A DNA stretch of 64,000 bases from Hahellaceae bacterium. GTDB lineage: Bacteria > Pseudomonadota > Gammaproteobacteria > Pseudomonadales > Oleiphilaceae. The notes under the pieces were generated by a model. It did no database searches, was not told the DNA's origin, and was given only the letters and a program-made list of their open reading frames with translations. The stretch spans positions 62,001-126,000 of the forward strand of contig JACKOD010000001.1 of assembly GCA_024234505.1 (NCBI GenBank). Reading direction: 5' to 3'. The first letter of the stretch is position 1; each line of letters begins with the position of its first letter. Of the stretch, positions 16,146-25,234 are shown piece by piece. A program made the translations under genes and the position numbers.

Positions 16146-18653
16146 TTGAAACCGTTGACCACTTCTCAACTTTATCGCGCATGTAAAGCGCGCGATCTGA
16201 ATTTTAAATCGACTAAATCGCTGCAGCCCCTCGACGAAATTGTGGGTCAGGAACGTGCACAGGAAGCGATTCGCTTTGCGATGGCCATGAAAGACAGCGG
16301 TTACAATATTTATGCTGTAGGCCGTAATGGATTGGGAAAGCGCACGATGATGTTGCGTTACCTGAATCGCCATGCCAGCGAAGAGGCCCAGACCTGGGAC
16401 TGGTGCTATGTTGCAAACTTCGATGAACCCCGCTCGCCGACGATTTTAAAACTTCCTGCGGGCGTCGGAATGCCTTTCAAAAAAGAGTTGGAGAAGCTCA
16501 TGCTGCGGGTTGTAAAAGCAATCCCTCAGGCATTTGACAACGACTCTTACTATGAGCGATCAGAAAAACTCAAAACGGAAATCAGTGACAAGCAGGAAGA
16601 GGCTTTGGAGCGTCTTGCCAAGCATGCACGCAGTAAAAAAGTCAGTCTGACGATCAGCACTCCCGGCGGTTATCGGCTGGTCGCGTTAAATGGTAAGGAA
16701 CCGCATACCGCAGAAAGCTTTGCAGCGCTCTCGGAAGAGCAGCAAGCCTATTTTGAAGAAACGATAAATAAGCTGGAAAAGAAACTGCGTGCCGTAATAC
16801 GCAAACTCGCTGCGTGGGAGCAAGAGCATTCAGACCGTTTACAGCAGCTGAATGAAGAAGTTGCGCTGGGTGCCTGCAGCCATTTGATAGAAGCGGTGCA
16901 GGAGAAATACCAGGGTAACGAAAATATTGTGGGTTATCTGGTTCGTTTGCAGAAAGACATACTTAATAATCTGGATATCTTTCTTGAAGACAGTGAAGAG
17001 CAGGCCGCGTTTGCCTATGCTTCGCTGGACAAAAAGATGCCGCGCCGGTATCAGGTGAATGTGCTGGTTCACCAGGCGGGAAGTAATTCACCTATCGTGG
17101 TGGAGGAAAATCCCACCTATCACAACCTGTTTGGTTATGTAGAAAACGTTACCTACAAAGGAACCGTATTTACCGATTATACGCTGATCCGGCCGGGAGC
17201 ATTGCACCGTGCCAACGGTGGCTATTTGCTGATGGATGCAATTAAGGTTCTTGAACAGCCGTTTGTGTGGGACGGGTTGAAGCGTGCGCTTCGCTCGCGC
17301 ACGATCAGTATCAACTCGCTGGAGCGGGAGCTGACATTGTCGGGAACCATTTCTCTGGAGCCGGAAGCGATTCCCTTAAGCGTAAAGATCATTTTGTTCG
17401 GGGATCGTGATACGTTGCTGCTGTTACAACACTATGACCCGGAATTTAAAGAGTTGTTCAAGGTTACTGCCGATTTCGAAAGTGAAATGCCGCGTACTTT
17501 TACTACCGAACAACACTATGCCAAGTTTATATCCAGCCTGGTGGCAGACAAGGGATTGCTTCATTGTGAACAGAAAGCCGTAGCGCGGGTCATTGAATAC
17601 AGTTCACGTCAGGCAGAAGATCAGAACAAGCTTTCTCTGCATGCGGCGGATATAGCCAACTTATTACGCGAATCAAATTATTGGGCGAAGCAATCCAACT
17701 CGACCATGATTCGTCAGGCCCACATCGAGAAAGCGCTGGAAAGTGAGCGGCATAGAAACAGCCGCATACGTGACCAGTTGTTTGAAACCATCTCGAATGG
17801 TACGACGCTGCTGGATACGCGAGGTGAGGTGATTGGTCAAATCAATGCGCTTTCGGTATTGAGTTCGGGCGGGTTTGAATTTGGTATGCCAAACCGGGTC
17901 ACGGCCAACTGTTTCTATGGCGATGGCGCGGTCATTGATATAGAGCGTGATGTGAAACTGGGCGGCACCATTCACTCCAAAGGCGTGATGATCCTGTCTT
18001 CCTATCTCGCCGCGACTTTTTCTGCAAAAGCACCATTACACTTATCTGCCAGCATTACGTTTGAACAGAACTACGGTGAGGTTGATGGTGATAGTGCCTC
18101 GATGGCTGAGCTGTGCGCCTTGCTGTCAACTATGGCAAAAGTACCGATTCGTCAGGACTTTGCGATGACCGGTTCGGTGAACCAATTTGGTGAATCGCAA
18201 CCGGTCGGGGGAGTGAACGAGAAAATTGAAGGCTTTTTTGAGACCTGTAAGATTCATGGTTTTACCGGAACTCAGGGCATCATTTTGCCTCACACCAATA
18301 TTCATAACCTCATGCTAAATGCAGAAGTACTGGAAGCGGTGGAAAAAGGCACTTTCCATATCTATGCGATCAGGCATGTAAGTGAAGCGATTGAGTTGCT
18401 GATGGGGTTACCTGCCGGGGTGGCCGATGAAGAAGGCAATTTCCCTGAAGATTCTCTCTACGGAAAAATCCAGGGGTTACTTGAAGAATTGCGCGCCGAA
18501 GAAGAGGGCGAGGAAGAAGAAGCCACATCCGAGACTCATGCATCGCCTGATGACACGCCAGCGGCTCCTGCCCCCAAGTTGCCCGAAGGGCCGAGGGAAG
18601 TAATGCCACCGATAGAGCAGCGCTTCAGAAAACAGTTAAAGCGATTAAGATAG
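16146..18653 (+). CDS. Lon-family (S16) AAA+ protease, LonB/YcbZ-like
   Basis: An 835-residue ATP-dependent serine protease of the Lon-like YcbZ group. It has a Walker A-like loop (VGRNGLGKRT, 58-67) and a long central helical region. A helicase/MCM-like ATPase segment follows (NGGYLLMDA, then IILFGDRDTL), and the C-terminus is the S16 domain with catalytic Ser650 (GDSAS) and Lys693 (VGGVNEKIEG). The tail (about 785-835) is acidic and low-complexity. The start is a TTG at 16146 with only a weak AGAG site, chosen because the next residues fit the family. The 470-base gap upstream contains TTGACA near 16024 but no convincing -10. It ends about 100 bases from the convergent alkB-like gene. Confidence 0.88.
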   Translation: MKPLTTSQLYRACKARDLNFKSTKSLQPLDEIVGQERAQEAIRFAMAMKDSGYNIYAVGRNGLGKRTMMLRYLNRHASEEAQTWDWCYVANFDEPRSPTILKLPAGVGMPFKKELEKLMLRVVKAIPQAFDNDSYYERSEKLKTEISDKQEEALERLAKHARSKKVSLTISTPGGYRLVALNGKEPHTAESFAALSEEQQAYFEETINKLEKKLRAVIRKLAAWEQEHSDRLQQLNEEVALGACSHLIEAVQEKYQGNENIVGYLVRLQKDILNNLDIFLEDSEEQAAFAYASLDKKMPRRYQVNVLVHQAGSNSPIVVEENPTYHNLFGYVENVTYKGTVFTDYTLIRPGALHRANGGYLLMDAIKVLEQPFVWDGLKRALRSRTISINSLERELTLSGTISLEPEAIPLSVKIILFGDRDTLLLLQHYDPEFKELFKVTADFESEMPRTFTTEQHYAKFISSLVADKGLLHCEQKAVARVIEYSSRQAEDQNKLSLHAADIANLLRESNYWAKQSNSTMIRQAHIEKALESERHRNSRIRDQLFETISNGTTLLDTRGEVIGQINALSVLSSGGFEFGMPNRVTANCFYGDGAVIDIERDVKLGGTIHSKGVMILSSYLAATFSAKAPLHLSASITFEQNYGEVDGDSASMAELCALLSTMAKVPIRQDFAMTGSVNQFGESQPVGGVNEKIEGFFETCKIHGFTGTQGIILPHTNIHNLMLNAEVLEAVEKGTFHIYAIRHVSEAIELLMGLPAGVADEEGNFPEDSLYGKIQGLLEELRAEEEGEEEEATSETHASPDDTPAAPAPKLPEGPREVMPPIEQRFRKQLKRLR

Positions 18654-18692
18654 CCTAATCAGCGTCGCGGACGCATTCCTTGGTAGCGGGGA

Positions 18693-18750
18693 GTGTCCTC
18701 GCTCGCTGGCCGCGGCACGCTGCCGAAAGCGCCATGCTTGGCGAGGGCAC
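18693..18750. repeat. GC-rich inverted repeat between convergent genes
   Basis: GTGTCCTCGC at 693-702 pairs imperfectly with GGCGAGGGCAC at 740-750 around an interior rich in short palindromes. It fills the gap between the Lon-like and AlkB-like stops. There is no T run. It may be a REP-like element or a factor-dependent termination region. Confidence 0.45.
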
Positions 18751-18751
18751 C

Positions 18752-19393
18752 CTAAAGGATTCGTCTGAAGGTCAGATTAATTCGTTCTCCCACTAAATCG
18801 CGGGTTTTGGGCAATTGGTGATACCAGTGATGCTGCAGTGAGCCGCGCATCAGCAGCAGCGAGTTGTCGGGTAAATCAATGATCCTTCGAAGTTGGTTTT
18901 CGCCTCTTTTATAGCGTTTGTGCTTGAGGTGAAATGATCTCGTGGCCCCTAAAGATACCGAAGCGATGATCGGGTTCTGGCCTAATTCGGGTTCGTTATC
19001 CTGATGCCAGGCCACACTATCTGCGCCAGAGCGGTAACGATTGATCAGTACGCTATTGAATTCTTCTCCTGCCAATGTCATCACCTGTTGCCGAATACAT
19101 TCAAGTGCAGGGCTCCAGGGGCGCGGATGTAGCGTGAGGCCTGAATAGGTGTAGGCTGTTTCAGCATCACCATACCAGGCTTGCAGGCGAGGAATGGTGA
19201 TGCTTTTTCCACCAAAATTAAGATAATCCTGCTGCCAGATGACTTCGGCCATGAGTACATCGAAAAAGTGTTTCGCTTGGAGCGGAGAAAACACGTTTTT
19301 GTAAAGAATCAGTTCACCGTCGATCAATGGATAATTTACCACGTCGGCGTCGTGACCATTGCTTTCCGGGCCAAACAGGTCAGATTGTTGCAT
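18752..19393 (-). CDS. AlkB-like 2-oxoglutarate/Fe(II) dioxygenase
   Basis: A 213-residue protein of the AlkB (ABH2/ABH3-like) family, which oxidatively removes alkyl groups from nucleic-acid bases. Iron ligands are His130 and Asp132 (VAWHQDNEPELG) and His192 (HHWYHQLPK). The 2-oxoglutarate arginines are Arg204 and Arg210 (ERINLTFR). Other family marks are NRYRSGADS and SLGATRSFHLKHK. The start is the ATG at 19391-19393, which overlaps the stop of the upstream radical SAM gene as TGATG, so the two are co-translated. A longer in-frame start at 19474 would lie inside that gene. Confidence 0.9.
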   Translation of the reverse strand: MQQSDLFGPESNGHDADVVNYPLIDGELILYKNVFSPLQAKHFFDVLMAEVIWQQDYLNFGGKSITIPRLQAWYGDAETAYTYSGLTLHPRPWSPALECIRQQVMTLAGEEFNSVLINRYRSGADSVAWHQDNEPELGQNPIIASVSLGATRSFHLKHKRYKRGENQLRRIIDLPDNSLLLMRGSLQHHWYHQLPKTRDLVGERINLTFRRIL

Positions 19394-20481
19394 CAACTTA
19401 TATGCACTCCCATGCGTTTGGATCCCCAGCTTCCCGGCACCGTTTCGAAATGACCGGGGATGATCGTACCGCACTGGTTACAAGCGTGTTGCGCATTGAG
19501 ATTCCACTCGCCTAACTGATACCAGTCCCGTTCGATCAGTCGCTTTCCGCACCCCGGGCAGTAAGTACTGCTCCCCGATGGGTCATGCACATTGCCGGTG
19601 TAAACATAAAGCAGACCGTTATCTCTGGCGATGTGGCGTGCACGCGTTAGCGTTTCCGGTGGCGTGGCCGGGGTATCCCGCATTTTCCAGTCCGGGTGAA
19701 ATGCGCTGAAATGAAGAGGAACGTCTGGGCCGAGATGTTGATATATCCATTGACTCATTTGAGCTATTTCTTTGTCGCTGTCATTTGCTCCGGGTATCAG
19801 CAAAGTAGTTATTTCTAACCAGGTTTTTGTCTCGTGGCGAATATATTCAAGCGTATCCAAAACATCCTTCAGGTGGGCGCCACAGAGTTTAAAGTAAAAA
19901 TCTTCGGTAAAGGCTTTTAGGTCGACGTTGGCCGCGTCCATCCAGTAAAAAAAAGCTTCTCTTGGTGCTGGACAGATGTATCCCGCAGTCACCGCGACGG
20001 TTTTGATGTCCTGCTGACGACACGCCCGGGCGACATCCATGGCATATTCCATGAAAATGACCGGATCGTTGTAAGTGAAGGCAATGGAACGGCAGCCCCG
20101 GTGCTGGGCCGTCTCGACTAATTGGTCTGGCATGGCGAAACTGGCCAGGGTATCCATTTCTCGTGATTTGCTCATATCCCAGTTCTGGCAAAATTTACAG
20201 GCCAGGTTGCAGCCTGCCGTACCAAAGGATAAAACGGGCGTACCCGGATAGAAATGATTGAGCGGCTTCTTCTCGATCGGGTCAATACAAAAACCTGAAG
20301 AACGACCATAGGTGGTCAAGACAATTCGACCTTCCTCACAGGCGCGTACGAAGCAGAGGCCTTGCTGGCCGTCATGCAATTTGCACGCACGGGGGCATAC
20401 ATCGCACTGCGTGCGACCATCATCGAGTTTGTGCCAGTAGGTGGTTGGGAAATGGGCGGGTGGTACAATAAATTGCGTCAT
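19393..20481 (-). CDS. amrS: AmmeMemoRadiSam system radical SAM enzyme
   Basis: A 362-residue radical SAM protein. The cluster site is Cys91, Cys95 and Cys98 in GTAGCNLACKFCQNWD. It is preceded by the family block CDVCPRACKL and by RSSGFCIDPIEKKPLNHFYPG. A C-terminal CPGC ... CNQC pair may bind zinc. The physiological reaction of the AmmeMemoRadiSam group is not known to me; its usual partners, AmmeMemo A and B proteins, are not in this window. The ATG at 20481 has GAAGAGGGTG upstream and is preferred over 20541. It is translationally coupled to the AlkB-like gene, an unusual partner. Confidence 0.9.
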   Translation of the reverse strand: MTQFIVPPAHFPTTYWHKLDDGRTQCDVCPRACKLHDGQQGLCFVRACEEGRIVLTTYGRSSGFCIDPIEKKPLNHFYPGTPVLSFGTAGCNLACKFCQNWDMSKSREMDTLASFAMPDQLVETAQHRGCRSIAFTYNDPVIFMEYAMDVARACRQQDIKTVAVTAGYICPAPREAFFYWMDAANVDLKAFTEDFYFKLCGAHLKDVLDTLEYIRHETKTWLEITTLLIPGANDSDKEIAQMSQWIYQHLGPDVPLHFSAFHPDWKMRDTPATPPETLTRARHIARDNGLLYVYTGNVHDPSGSSTYCPGCGKRLIERDWYQLGEWNLNAQHACNQCGTIIPGHFETVPGSWGSKRMGVHIS

Positions 20482-20670
20482 ATTTTCACCCTCTTCAGGG
20501 CTTGGGATTATCCACTCAGTCTTGTTCGCTTTAGGCGTCAAATCAAGCTCAGGCAGGGTGTTATGCTATAAACGCATGAGGGAAAGAGTTGCTATGCTTT
20601 CAATCGGAGGATAGGGTGCTCAATAGATGTTAAATATCATAAAAATACCAGCTTGATAAGGATGATGTGC

Positions 20671-21519
20671 GTGAGAAAGAACTTTTTGGCTCGTACGGTC
20701 GCAGGTAGCTTGTTGTTAGCATGGCAGATGGCTGCTCAGGCGTCCTGTCCGATAGAACTCCGCGGCAAACTGATTCAAGGGGCGCTGATTGTGGGGAAAG
20801 TTATGACGGAGTCCAGCGTGTCTTTAAACAACCGATCCATACCTGTGGCCAAAGACGGAACGCTTGTTTTTGCTTTCGATCGGGATGAACCGCTGAGCGC
20901 AACCTTGATTGTGACTCCTCGTGGCCAGTCACCTTGTGTTCAGACCTTGTCCCTGACGGCGAGGGAGTATCAGATCCAGCGAGTAGAAGGCATTTCAAAA
21001 AAAGTCATGAAGCCCGAAGCGCTGGATTACGAACGCATAGCCCAGGAAACGGCGCTCGTGAAAGCGGCTCGGGCAAAGCGTTCGGATCGGGAGGATTTTC
21101 TGACCGGATTTAGCATTCCGGTCGACGGGCCGGTGACGGGGGTCTACGGCAGTCAGCGATTTTATAATGGTAAGCCGGGCAGACCGCATTACGGAGTGGA
21201 TTATGCCGCACCGATTGGAACCCCGGTCAAAGCTCCTGCACCCGGTAAAGTTGTGCTTGTTCATCCGGAAATGTTCTATTCTGGAGGAACACTGATCGTT
21301 GATCATGGTATGGGGGTTTTCTCGACCTTTATTCACTTAAGCAAAGTGCTGGTGAAAGAGGGGGATGAAATCAGTCCGGGTGATGTCATTGCAGAAGTAG
21401 GCAAAACGGGGCGTGCCACGGGGGCCCATCTGGATTGGCGGATTAATTGGCTCGATGTACGCGTTGATCCGCAGCAGGTGTTGTCTGATTTTGGCGTGGC
21501 TGGAACGGTGGCTGAGTAA
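20671..21519 (+). CDS. Exported M23-family (LytM) peptidase
   Basis: A 282-residue exported protein: signal peptide 1-25 (RKNFLARTVAGSLLLAWQMAAQA), a beta-rich middle domain, and an M23 domain (about 150-270). Metal-site residues are His173 and Asp177 (HYGVDYA), and His222 (FIHLS). The C-terminal motif reads His253-Leu-Asp255 where HxH is usual, so the last zinc ligand would be aspartate. M23 enzymes cut peptidoglycan cross-links. I choose the GTG at 20671, eight bases after AAGGA; ATGs at 20662 and 20665 overlap that site. It is divergent from amrS. Confidence 0.88.
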   Translation: MRKNFLARTVAGSLLLAWQMAAQASCPIELRGKLIQGALIVGKVMTESSVSLNNRSIPVAKDGTLVFAFDRDEPLSATLIVTPRGQSPCVQTLSLTAREYQIQRVEGISKKVMKPEALDYERIAQETALVKAARAKRSDREDFLTGFSIPVDGPVTGVYGSQRFYNGKPGRPHYGVDYAAPIGTPVKAPAPGKVVLVHPEMFYSGGTLIVDHGMGVFSTFIHLSKVLVKEGDEISPGDVIAEVGKTGRATGAHLDWRINWLDVRVDPQQVLSDFGVAGTVAE

Positions 21520-21594
21520 GGTCTCTCGTTACGAATGCGACGGTAATGCACTAAAAAGTGACTCAAAATAACAAGCAAAAAGGATGGCTCTCTT

Positions 21595-22218
21595 ATGGCA
21601 AGCGAACCCAAAGTGTATGTAGTGGAAGATGACGAAGCCGTTCGTGATTCGTTGATGATCATGTTGCGTGCGGCGGACTATCCGGTTGAAGGGTTTTCGT
21701 CTGCGGATGACTTTTTGGCGCAATGGTCAGAGCAATGTCGTGGCTGTCTGGTTCTGGATATACGCATGCCCGGAATGGATGGTATGACATTGCAGAAAGA
21801 GCTCAATCATCGCCAGTCGCTCTTACCGATTATCTTTGTTACAGGGCATGGTGACGTGCCCTTAGCCGTTGAGGCCATGAAAGAGGGGGCGGTCGATTTC
21901 ATTCAGAAACCCTATGCCGAACGGACGCTGTTGCAAAAAATCGATCAGGCGATGGGCATTGATGCCGAGCAACAGCAGGTATTGCAAGAGTTGCAGTCGA
22001 TCAAAGAACGCTTGGCGACACTCACAGACCGGGAGCGTGAAGTGATGCAGATGATGGTCGAGGGCAAAGCCAATAAGGTTATCGCAATCGATCTGGATAT
22101 CAGTCAGCGCACGGTAGAAATTCATCGTGCAAGGGTGATGCAAAAGATGGGAACGCATTCGCTGGCTCATCTGGTGCGAATGGTGCTGGCGGCAGATCAG
22201 GGTTCGGCACTCGCGTAA
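21595..22218 (+). CDS. FixJ/NarL-type response regulator
   Basis: A 207-residue response regulator: receiver domain (about 5-120, phospho-acceptor Asp55 in LVLDIRMPGMDG) and LuxR-type helix-turn-helix (about 140-200; LTDREREVMQMMVEGKANKVIAIDLDISQRTVEIHRARVM in parts). The receiver pattern TGHGDVPLAVEAMKEGAVDFIQKPY is that of FixJ. It is one base overlapped with the next gene (TAATG), a hybrid kinase that is the likely phosphodonor. AAGGA precedes the start. The signal and targets are unknown. Confidence 0.93.
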   Translation: MASEPKVYVVEDDEAVRDSLMIMLRAADYPVEGFSSADDFLAQWSEQCRGCLVLDIRMPGMDGMTLQKELNHRQSLLPIIFVTGHGDVPLAVEAMKEGAVDFIQKPYAERTLLQKIDQAMGIDAEQQQVLQELQSIKERLATLTDREREVMQMMVEGKANKVIAIDLDISQRTVEIHRARVMQKMGTHSLAHLVRMVLAADQGSALA

Positions 22219-23396
22219 TGGCAGCGCATCTGCCGGACTTACGTTCCCCGGATTGGCAGCAACAGCAAATTCTGCTGGTGGATGACAATGCACAGAATCT
22301 CAAAGTTTTGTACGAAACCCTGTCAGTGATGGGGCACAAACTGTTGGTTGCCAACAGTGGTTTAAAAGCCTTGAGTATGCTCAAAGCGACTTCCGTCGAT
22401 CTGATTTTATTAGATATCATGATGCCGGAAATGGATGGTTTTGAAGTGTGTGGCCGGTTAAAAGCGCATCCCGAATGGAAAAATATTCCGGTTATTTTTC
22501 TATCTGCACTGGACGATCTGGATGCCAAGCTGAAAGGATTTGAGGCAGGCGCCGTTGATTACATCACCAAACCTTTTCAATCGAGAGAGGTGATTGCCAG
22601 GGTGGCAACGCACCTGCGCCTCAGACATCTTGAGTGGCAACAAGCGCTGGCTAATGCCCGTCAACAAATCGAATGGCAACGGGAGCAGTTGGCACAGGTC
22701 GCCCGCTTGGCGACGCTGGGTGAAATGGCGGCAGGTATTGCTCACGAAGTGAATCAGCCATTAACCGCCATATTAAATTATACGAGCGCCGCACAGCGTC
22801 TGTTGACCAAACCTGCACCAGATAGCAGTTTGCTGGGTGAAATGCTCGAGAAACTTGATATTCAGGCGAGAAGGGCGGGCGACGTTATCCAGCGTGTTCG
22901 CACGTTCGCACGCCAGCCATCCGGTGAAGCAACGGCGTTGAATATTGCCGATGTCGTAAGAGACACGGTTTTGTTTGCCGAGGTTGATATTCGAAGATTG
23001 AAAGGGCAGGTTGTTACCGAAGTCGAAGCAAATTTACCTTCGATTAAACTGGATTCGGTTCAGCTTCAACAGGTTTTGTTGAATTTGATACGCAATGCAC
23101 TGGAAGCCACGGCTGAAGCCAATGGGGAGAGTCCGGTGATACTGCGCGTCCGACGCATGGGCATATTATTGCAGATTATGGTCGAAGATCAGGGGAGTGG
23201 TTTGCGCGCCGATATCGCCGATATCGCCGAAAAGCTGTTTTCGCCTTTTAATACCAGTAAAAAAGATGGTATGGGGATCGGTCTGAGTTTGTGTCACACG
23301 TTGGTTCAGGGTCAGGGGGGGCAGTTGACTTACCGCCCTAACCAGCCTCGGGGATGCCGTTTTGTTATCGAATTTCCGTTAGTGACCGCGACCTGA
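22218..23396 (+). CDS. Sensor histidine kinase with N-terminal receiver domain
   Basis: A 392-residue soluble kinase with reversed hybrid order: receiver domain first (about 15-130; LVDDNAQNLKV, LLDIMMPEMDGFEV), then a coiled-coil linker, then a HisKA region (phospho-His in GIAHEVNQPLTAILNY, about 175) and a HATPase domain (NLIRNALEATAEA, VEDQGSGL, GMGIGLSLCHTLV). It has no membrane or PAS segment, so any input must come through the receiver or a partner. It is co-translated with the upstream FixJ-like regulator. The kinase core is of the FixL/NtrB-like NQPL class. Confidence 0.93.
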   Translation: MAAHLPDLRSPDWQQQQILLVDDNAQNLKVLYETLSVMGHKLLVANSGLKALSMLKATSVDLILLDIMMPEMDGFEVCGRLKAHPEWKNIPVIFLSALDDLDAKLKGFEAGAVDYITKPFQSREVIARVATHLRLRHLEWQQALANARQQIEWQREQLAQVARLATLGEMAAGIAHEVNQPLTAILNYTSAAQRLLTKPAPDSSLLGEMLEKLDIQARRAGDVIQRVRTFARQPSGEATALNIADVVRDTVLFAEVDIRRLKGQVVTEVEANLPSIKLDSVQLQQVLLNLIRNALEATAEANGESPVILRVRRMGILLQIMVEDQGSGLRADIADIAEKLFSPFNTSKKDGMGIGLSLCHTLVQGQGGQLTYRPNQPRGCRFVIEFPLVTAT

Positions 23397-23433
23397 GGCG
23401 CTTTTGACCAAGGGATAATCTGAACGCAAAGGA

Positions 23434-23745
23434 TCAGATCGGGCTCATTTCATTGATGCGGATTTCTGCCAGTCGATGTAGTCCTTCAAATACTTCCCCG
23501 TAAAGTTCGTCCAGGGTTTTTACATCCAGATGCTTTTGGCGAATCTGGTGACTGATTTTCTTCCTGACCGGTGACAGGCCGGGTTTTATAAAGGAGAAAA
23601 TCACATCCACACCCTGTTTGTGTGTTATGCACTCCAATTGCGTATCGGTCACCTGCAATGACTCTTCCAGTGTGGCCTGCATGCGCGTCTTAATTTGTTG
23701 GATCAACGCATCCAGATCGCATTTAGGTTTGTTAAATCCGAACAT
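23434..23745 (-). CDS. Conserved hypothetical protein
   Basis: A 103-residue soluble protein with no motif I recognise. It begins MFGFNKPKCDLDALIQQIKTR, is rich in charged residues and predicted helix, and ends NEMSPI. GGAGG lies eight bases before the ATG, which supports it as a real gene. It is convergent with the sensor kinase and divergent from the next response regulator, so it is probably monocistronic. The 240-base gap upstream of it (to 23985) holds no other gene I can support. Confidence 0.6.
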   Translation of the reverse strand: MFGFNKPKCDLDALIQQIKTRMQATLEESLQVTDTQLECITHKQGVDVIFSFIKPGLSPVRKKISHQIRQKHLDVKTLDELYGEVFEGLHRLAEIRINEMSPI

Positions 23746-23984
23746 AAATCCTCCGTGTTGCTGTACTCAAAATACGCTGCCGGGCGCTTTGGCATCCAGG
23801 GTCTGGCGGCAGTTCAAGCTTATTGCGGTTTGCGTCTGGTACGGCTAAATCCATTTGCTGACCAAGTGTAGCCCATGTATTGCAGGGTATCTGCACTTTT
23901 TATTAAAGTTTTGCCGGGTTCGTTAGCTGCTAAATCCACAATTCTGGACTATATCTTAAGGAGCAATTTTTAAGAGTTGAGCCA

Positions 23985-25007
23985 ATGACGAAAAAGGTAC
24001 TTATCATCGATGATGATAAAATTGTGCGGAAATATCTCGACAAGCATTTGTCAGATGAGTTTGAAGTACATTTGGCTGAGACGGGAGAGAAAGGGCTGGA
24101 GGTTGTTGAGCACATCATGCCCGATGTTATATTGCTTGATGTGCAAATGCCCGGACTCAATGGTTACGAGGTTTGCGATCAACTCAAGCACAATCCCGGA
24201 ACGGCTGAGGTGCCGGTGATTTTCCTGTCCGGGCGAAGCTCCGTCCGTGAACGGATGTTGGGCTATGAAGTCGGGGCCGATGACTATATCGTCAAACCCT
24301 GTGAGCCCGAAGAACTTAAAGCAAAAATGAATGTCCTGATTAAATTTGTCGGGCAGCAAGCGAGTTTGCAAAATGCTTACAAACAGGCCAAGGATACCGC
24401 CATTGTGGCCATGGCAGGCAGCAGCGAGCTGGGGCATGCGCTGGGGTTTACCCAGCAGAGTTTCACCATTCGCTCGTACAGTGTATTAGCCGGGCGGTTT
24501 TTTTCGGTATGCCAGTCCTTTGGTTTGAGTTGTTGTCTGTTGTTTCATACCAAACAGGGTGATATGTTTTTTTCCTCCAAAGGAGAAATAAAACCACTGG
24601 AAAAAGAACTCATGGGGTTGCTCAGGAGCGAGCAGCGTATTAGTGATTTTGGCTCCAGAACGCAATTCAACTTTAGTCGGACGGCATTGCTGGTCAAAAA
24701 TATGCCTCTGGATGATCGGGACCGATACGGGCGTTATAAAGATTTATTTCCTTTCATGCTGGAAGCCGTTGATGCCAAGTTGCATCAGCTGGATGCCGAA
24801 CATGCACTGATTAATCAGACCAAATCTTTGCTGATGTCATTTATGTCGATCAAGTCGGTGATGGACGGGCTAGCGAGGCGTGTCCAGTCACAGCAAGGCG
24901 AAGGCCAAGGAACTCATGCGGGAACTGGAAGAAACCTTGCCCAGGATGGGGCTGGAAGAGGATCAGGAACAGTTTCTGATCAAGCGTGTAGACCGGGCGG
25001 TAGTTGA
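23985..25007 (+). CDS. Response regulator with C-terminal effector region, reading frame broken near the 3' end
   Basis: The N-terminal 120 residues are a receiver domain (IIDDDKIVRKYL, phospho-acceptor Asp52 in LLDVQMPGLNG, and FLSGRSSVRERMLGYEVGADDYIVKP). The next 200 or so residues form an unrecognised globular region. After about residue 298 (MDGLARRVQS) this frame turns into a G/T/Q-rich tail that looks like out-of-frame translation. A well-formed helical sequence continues in the +1 frame from about 24880 to 25191. The intact protein would be about 400 residues. Either the gene carries a true single-base frameshift or the sequence has an error between 24874 and 24890. Confidence 0.8.
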   Translation: MTKKVLIIDDDKIVRKYLDKHLSDEFEVHLAETGEKGLEVVEHIMPDVILLDVQMPGLNGYEVCDQLKHNPGTAEVPVIFLSGRSSVRERMLGYEVGADDYIVKPCEPEELKAKMNVLIKFVGQQASLQNAYKQAKDTAIVAMAGSSELGHALGFTQQSFTIRSYSVLAGRFFSVCQSFGLSCCLLFHTKQGDMFFSSKGEIKPLEKELMGLLRSEQRISDFGSRTQFNFSRTALLVKNMPLDDRDRYGRYKDLFPFMLEAVDAKLHQLDAEHALINQTKSLLMSFMSIKSVMDGLARRVQSQQGEGQGTHAGTGRNLAQDGAGRGSGTVSDQACRPGGS

Positions 25008-25191
25008 TGCTATGCGGGTGATCGATGCCAGTGAACACACCCGTGAGTCGTTTGATAAGGTTCTGAAATTATTGCATAAGCTGGTGGATGATCAGCGGCT
25101 TATTGTGGACGATATTGTGCTGCAGGAGAAAGAAAAAAGGGAGGCAGAAGATAAAGGAGACGCGTCTGCGATGGATGTTGAGCTATTTTAG
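24880..25191 (+). pseudogene. Displaced C-terminal part of the preceding response regulator
   Basis: About 100 residues in the frame shifted by one base relative to the upstream response regulator. It starts at SHSKAKAKELMRELEETLP, continues as a charged helical segment (KRVDRAVVDAMRVIDASEHTRESFDKVLKLLHKLVDDQRLIVDDIV) and ends with TAG. No ribosome site precedes the GTG at 24880. The amino-acid pattern continues that of the first frame, so I read it as the displaced end of the same protein rather than a separate gene. Confidence 0.65.
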
Positions 25192-25208
25192 CGGGGCGAA
25201 ACGCCCCG
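25192..25208. terminator. Hairpin between convergent genes
   Basis: CGGGGCG-AAA-CGCCCCG directly after the response-regulator stop and before the convergent MaoC-like stop. No T run follows on the plus strand. Confidence 0.45.
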
Positions 25209-25234
25209 GCTGACGATGGTCGGGGTGGACAGAC

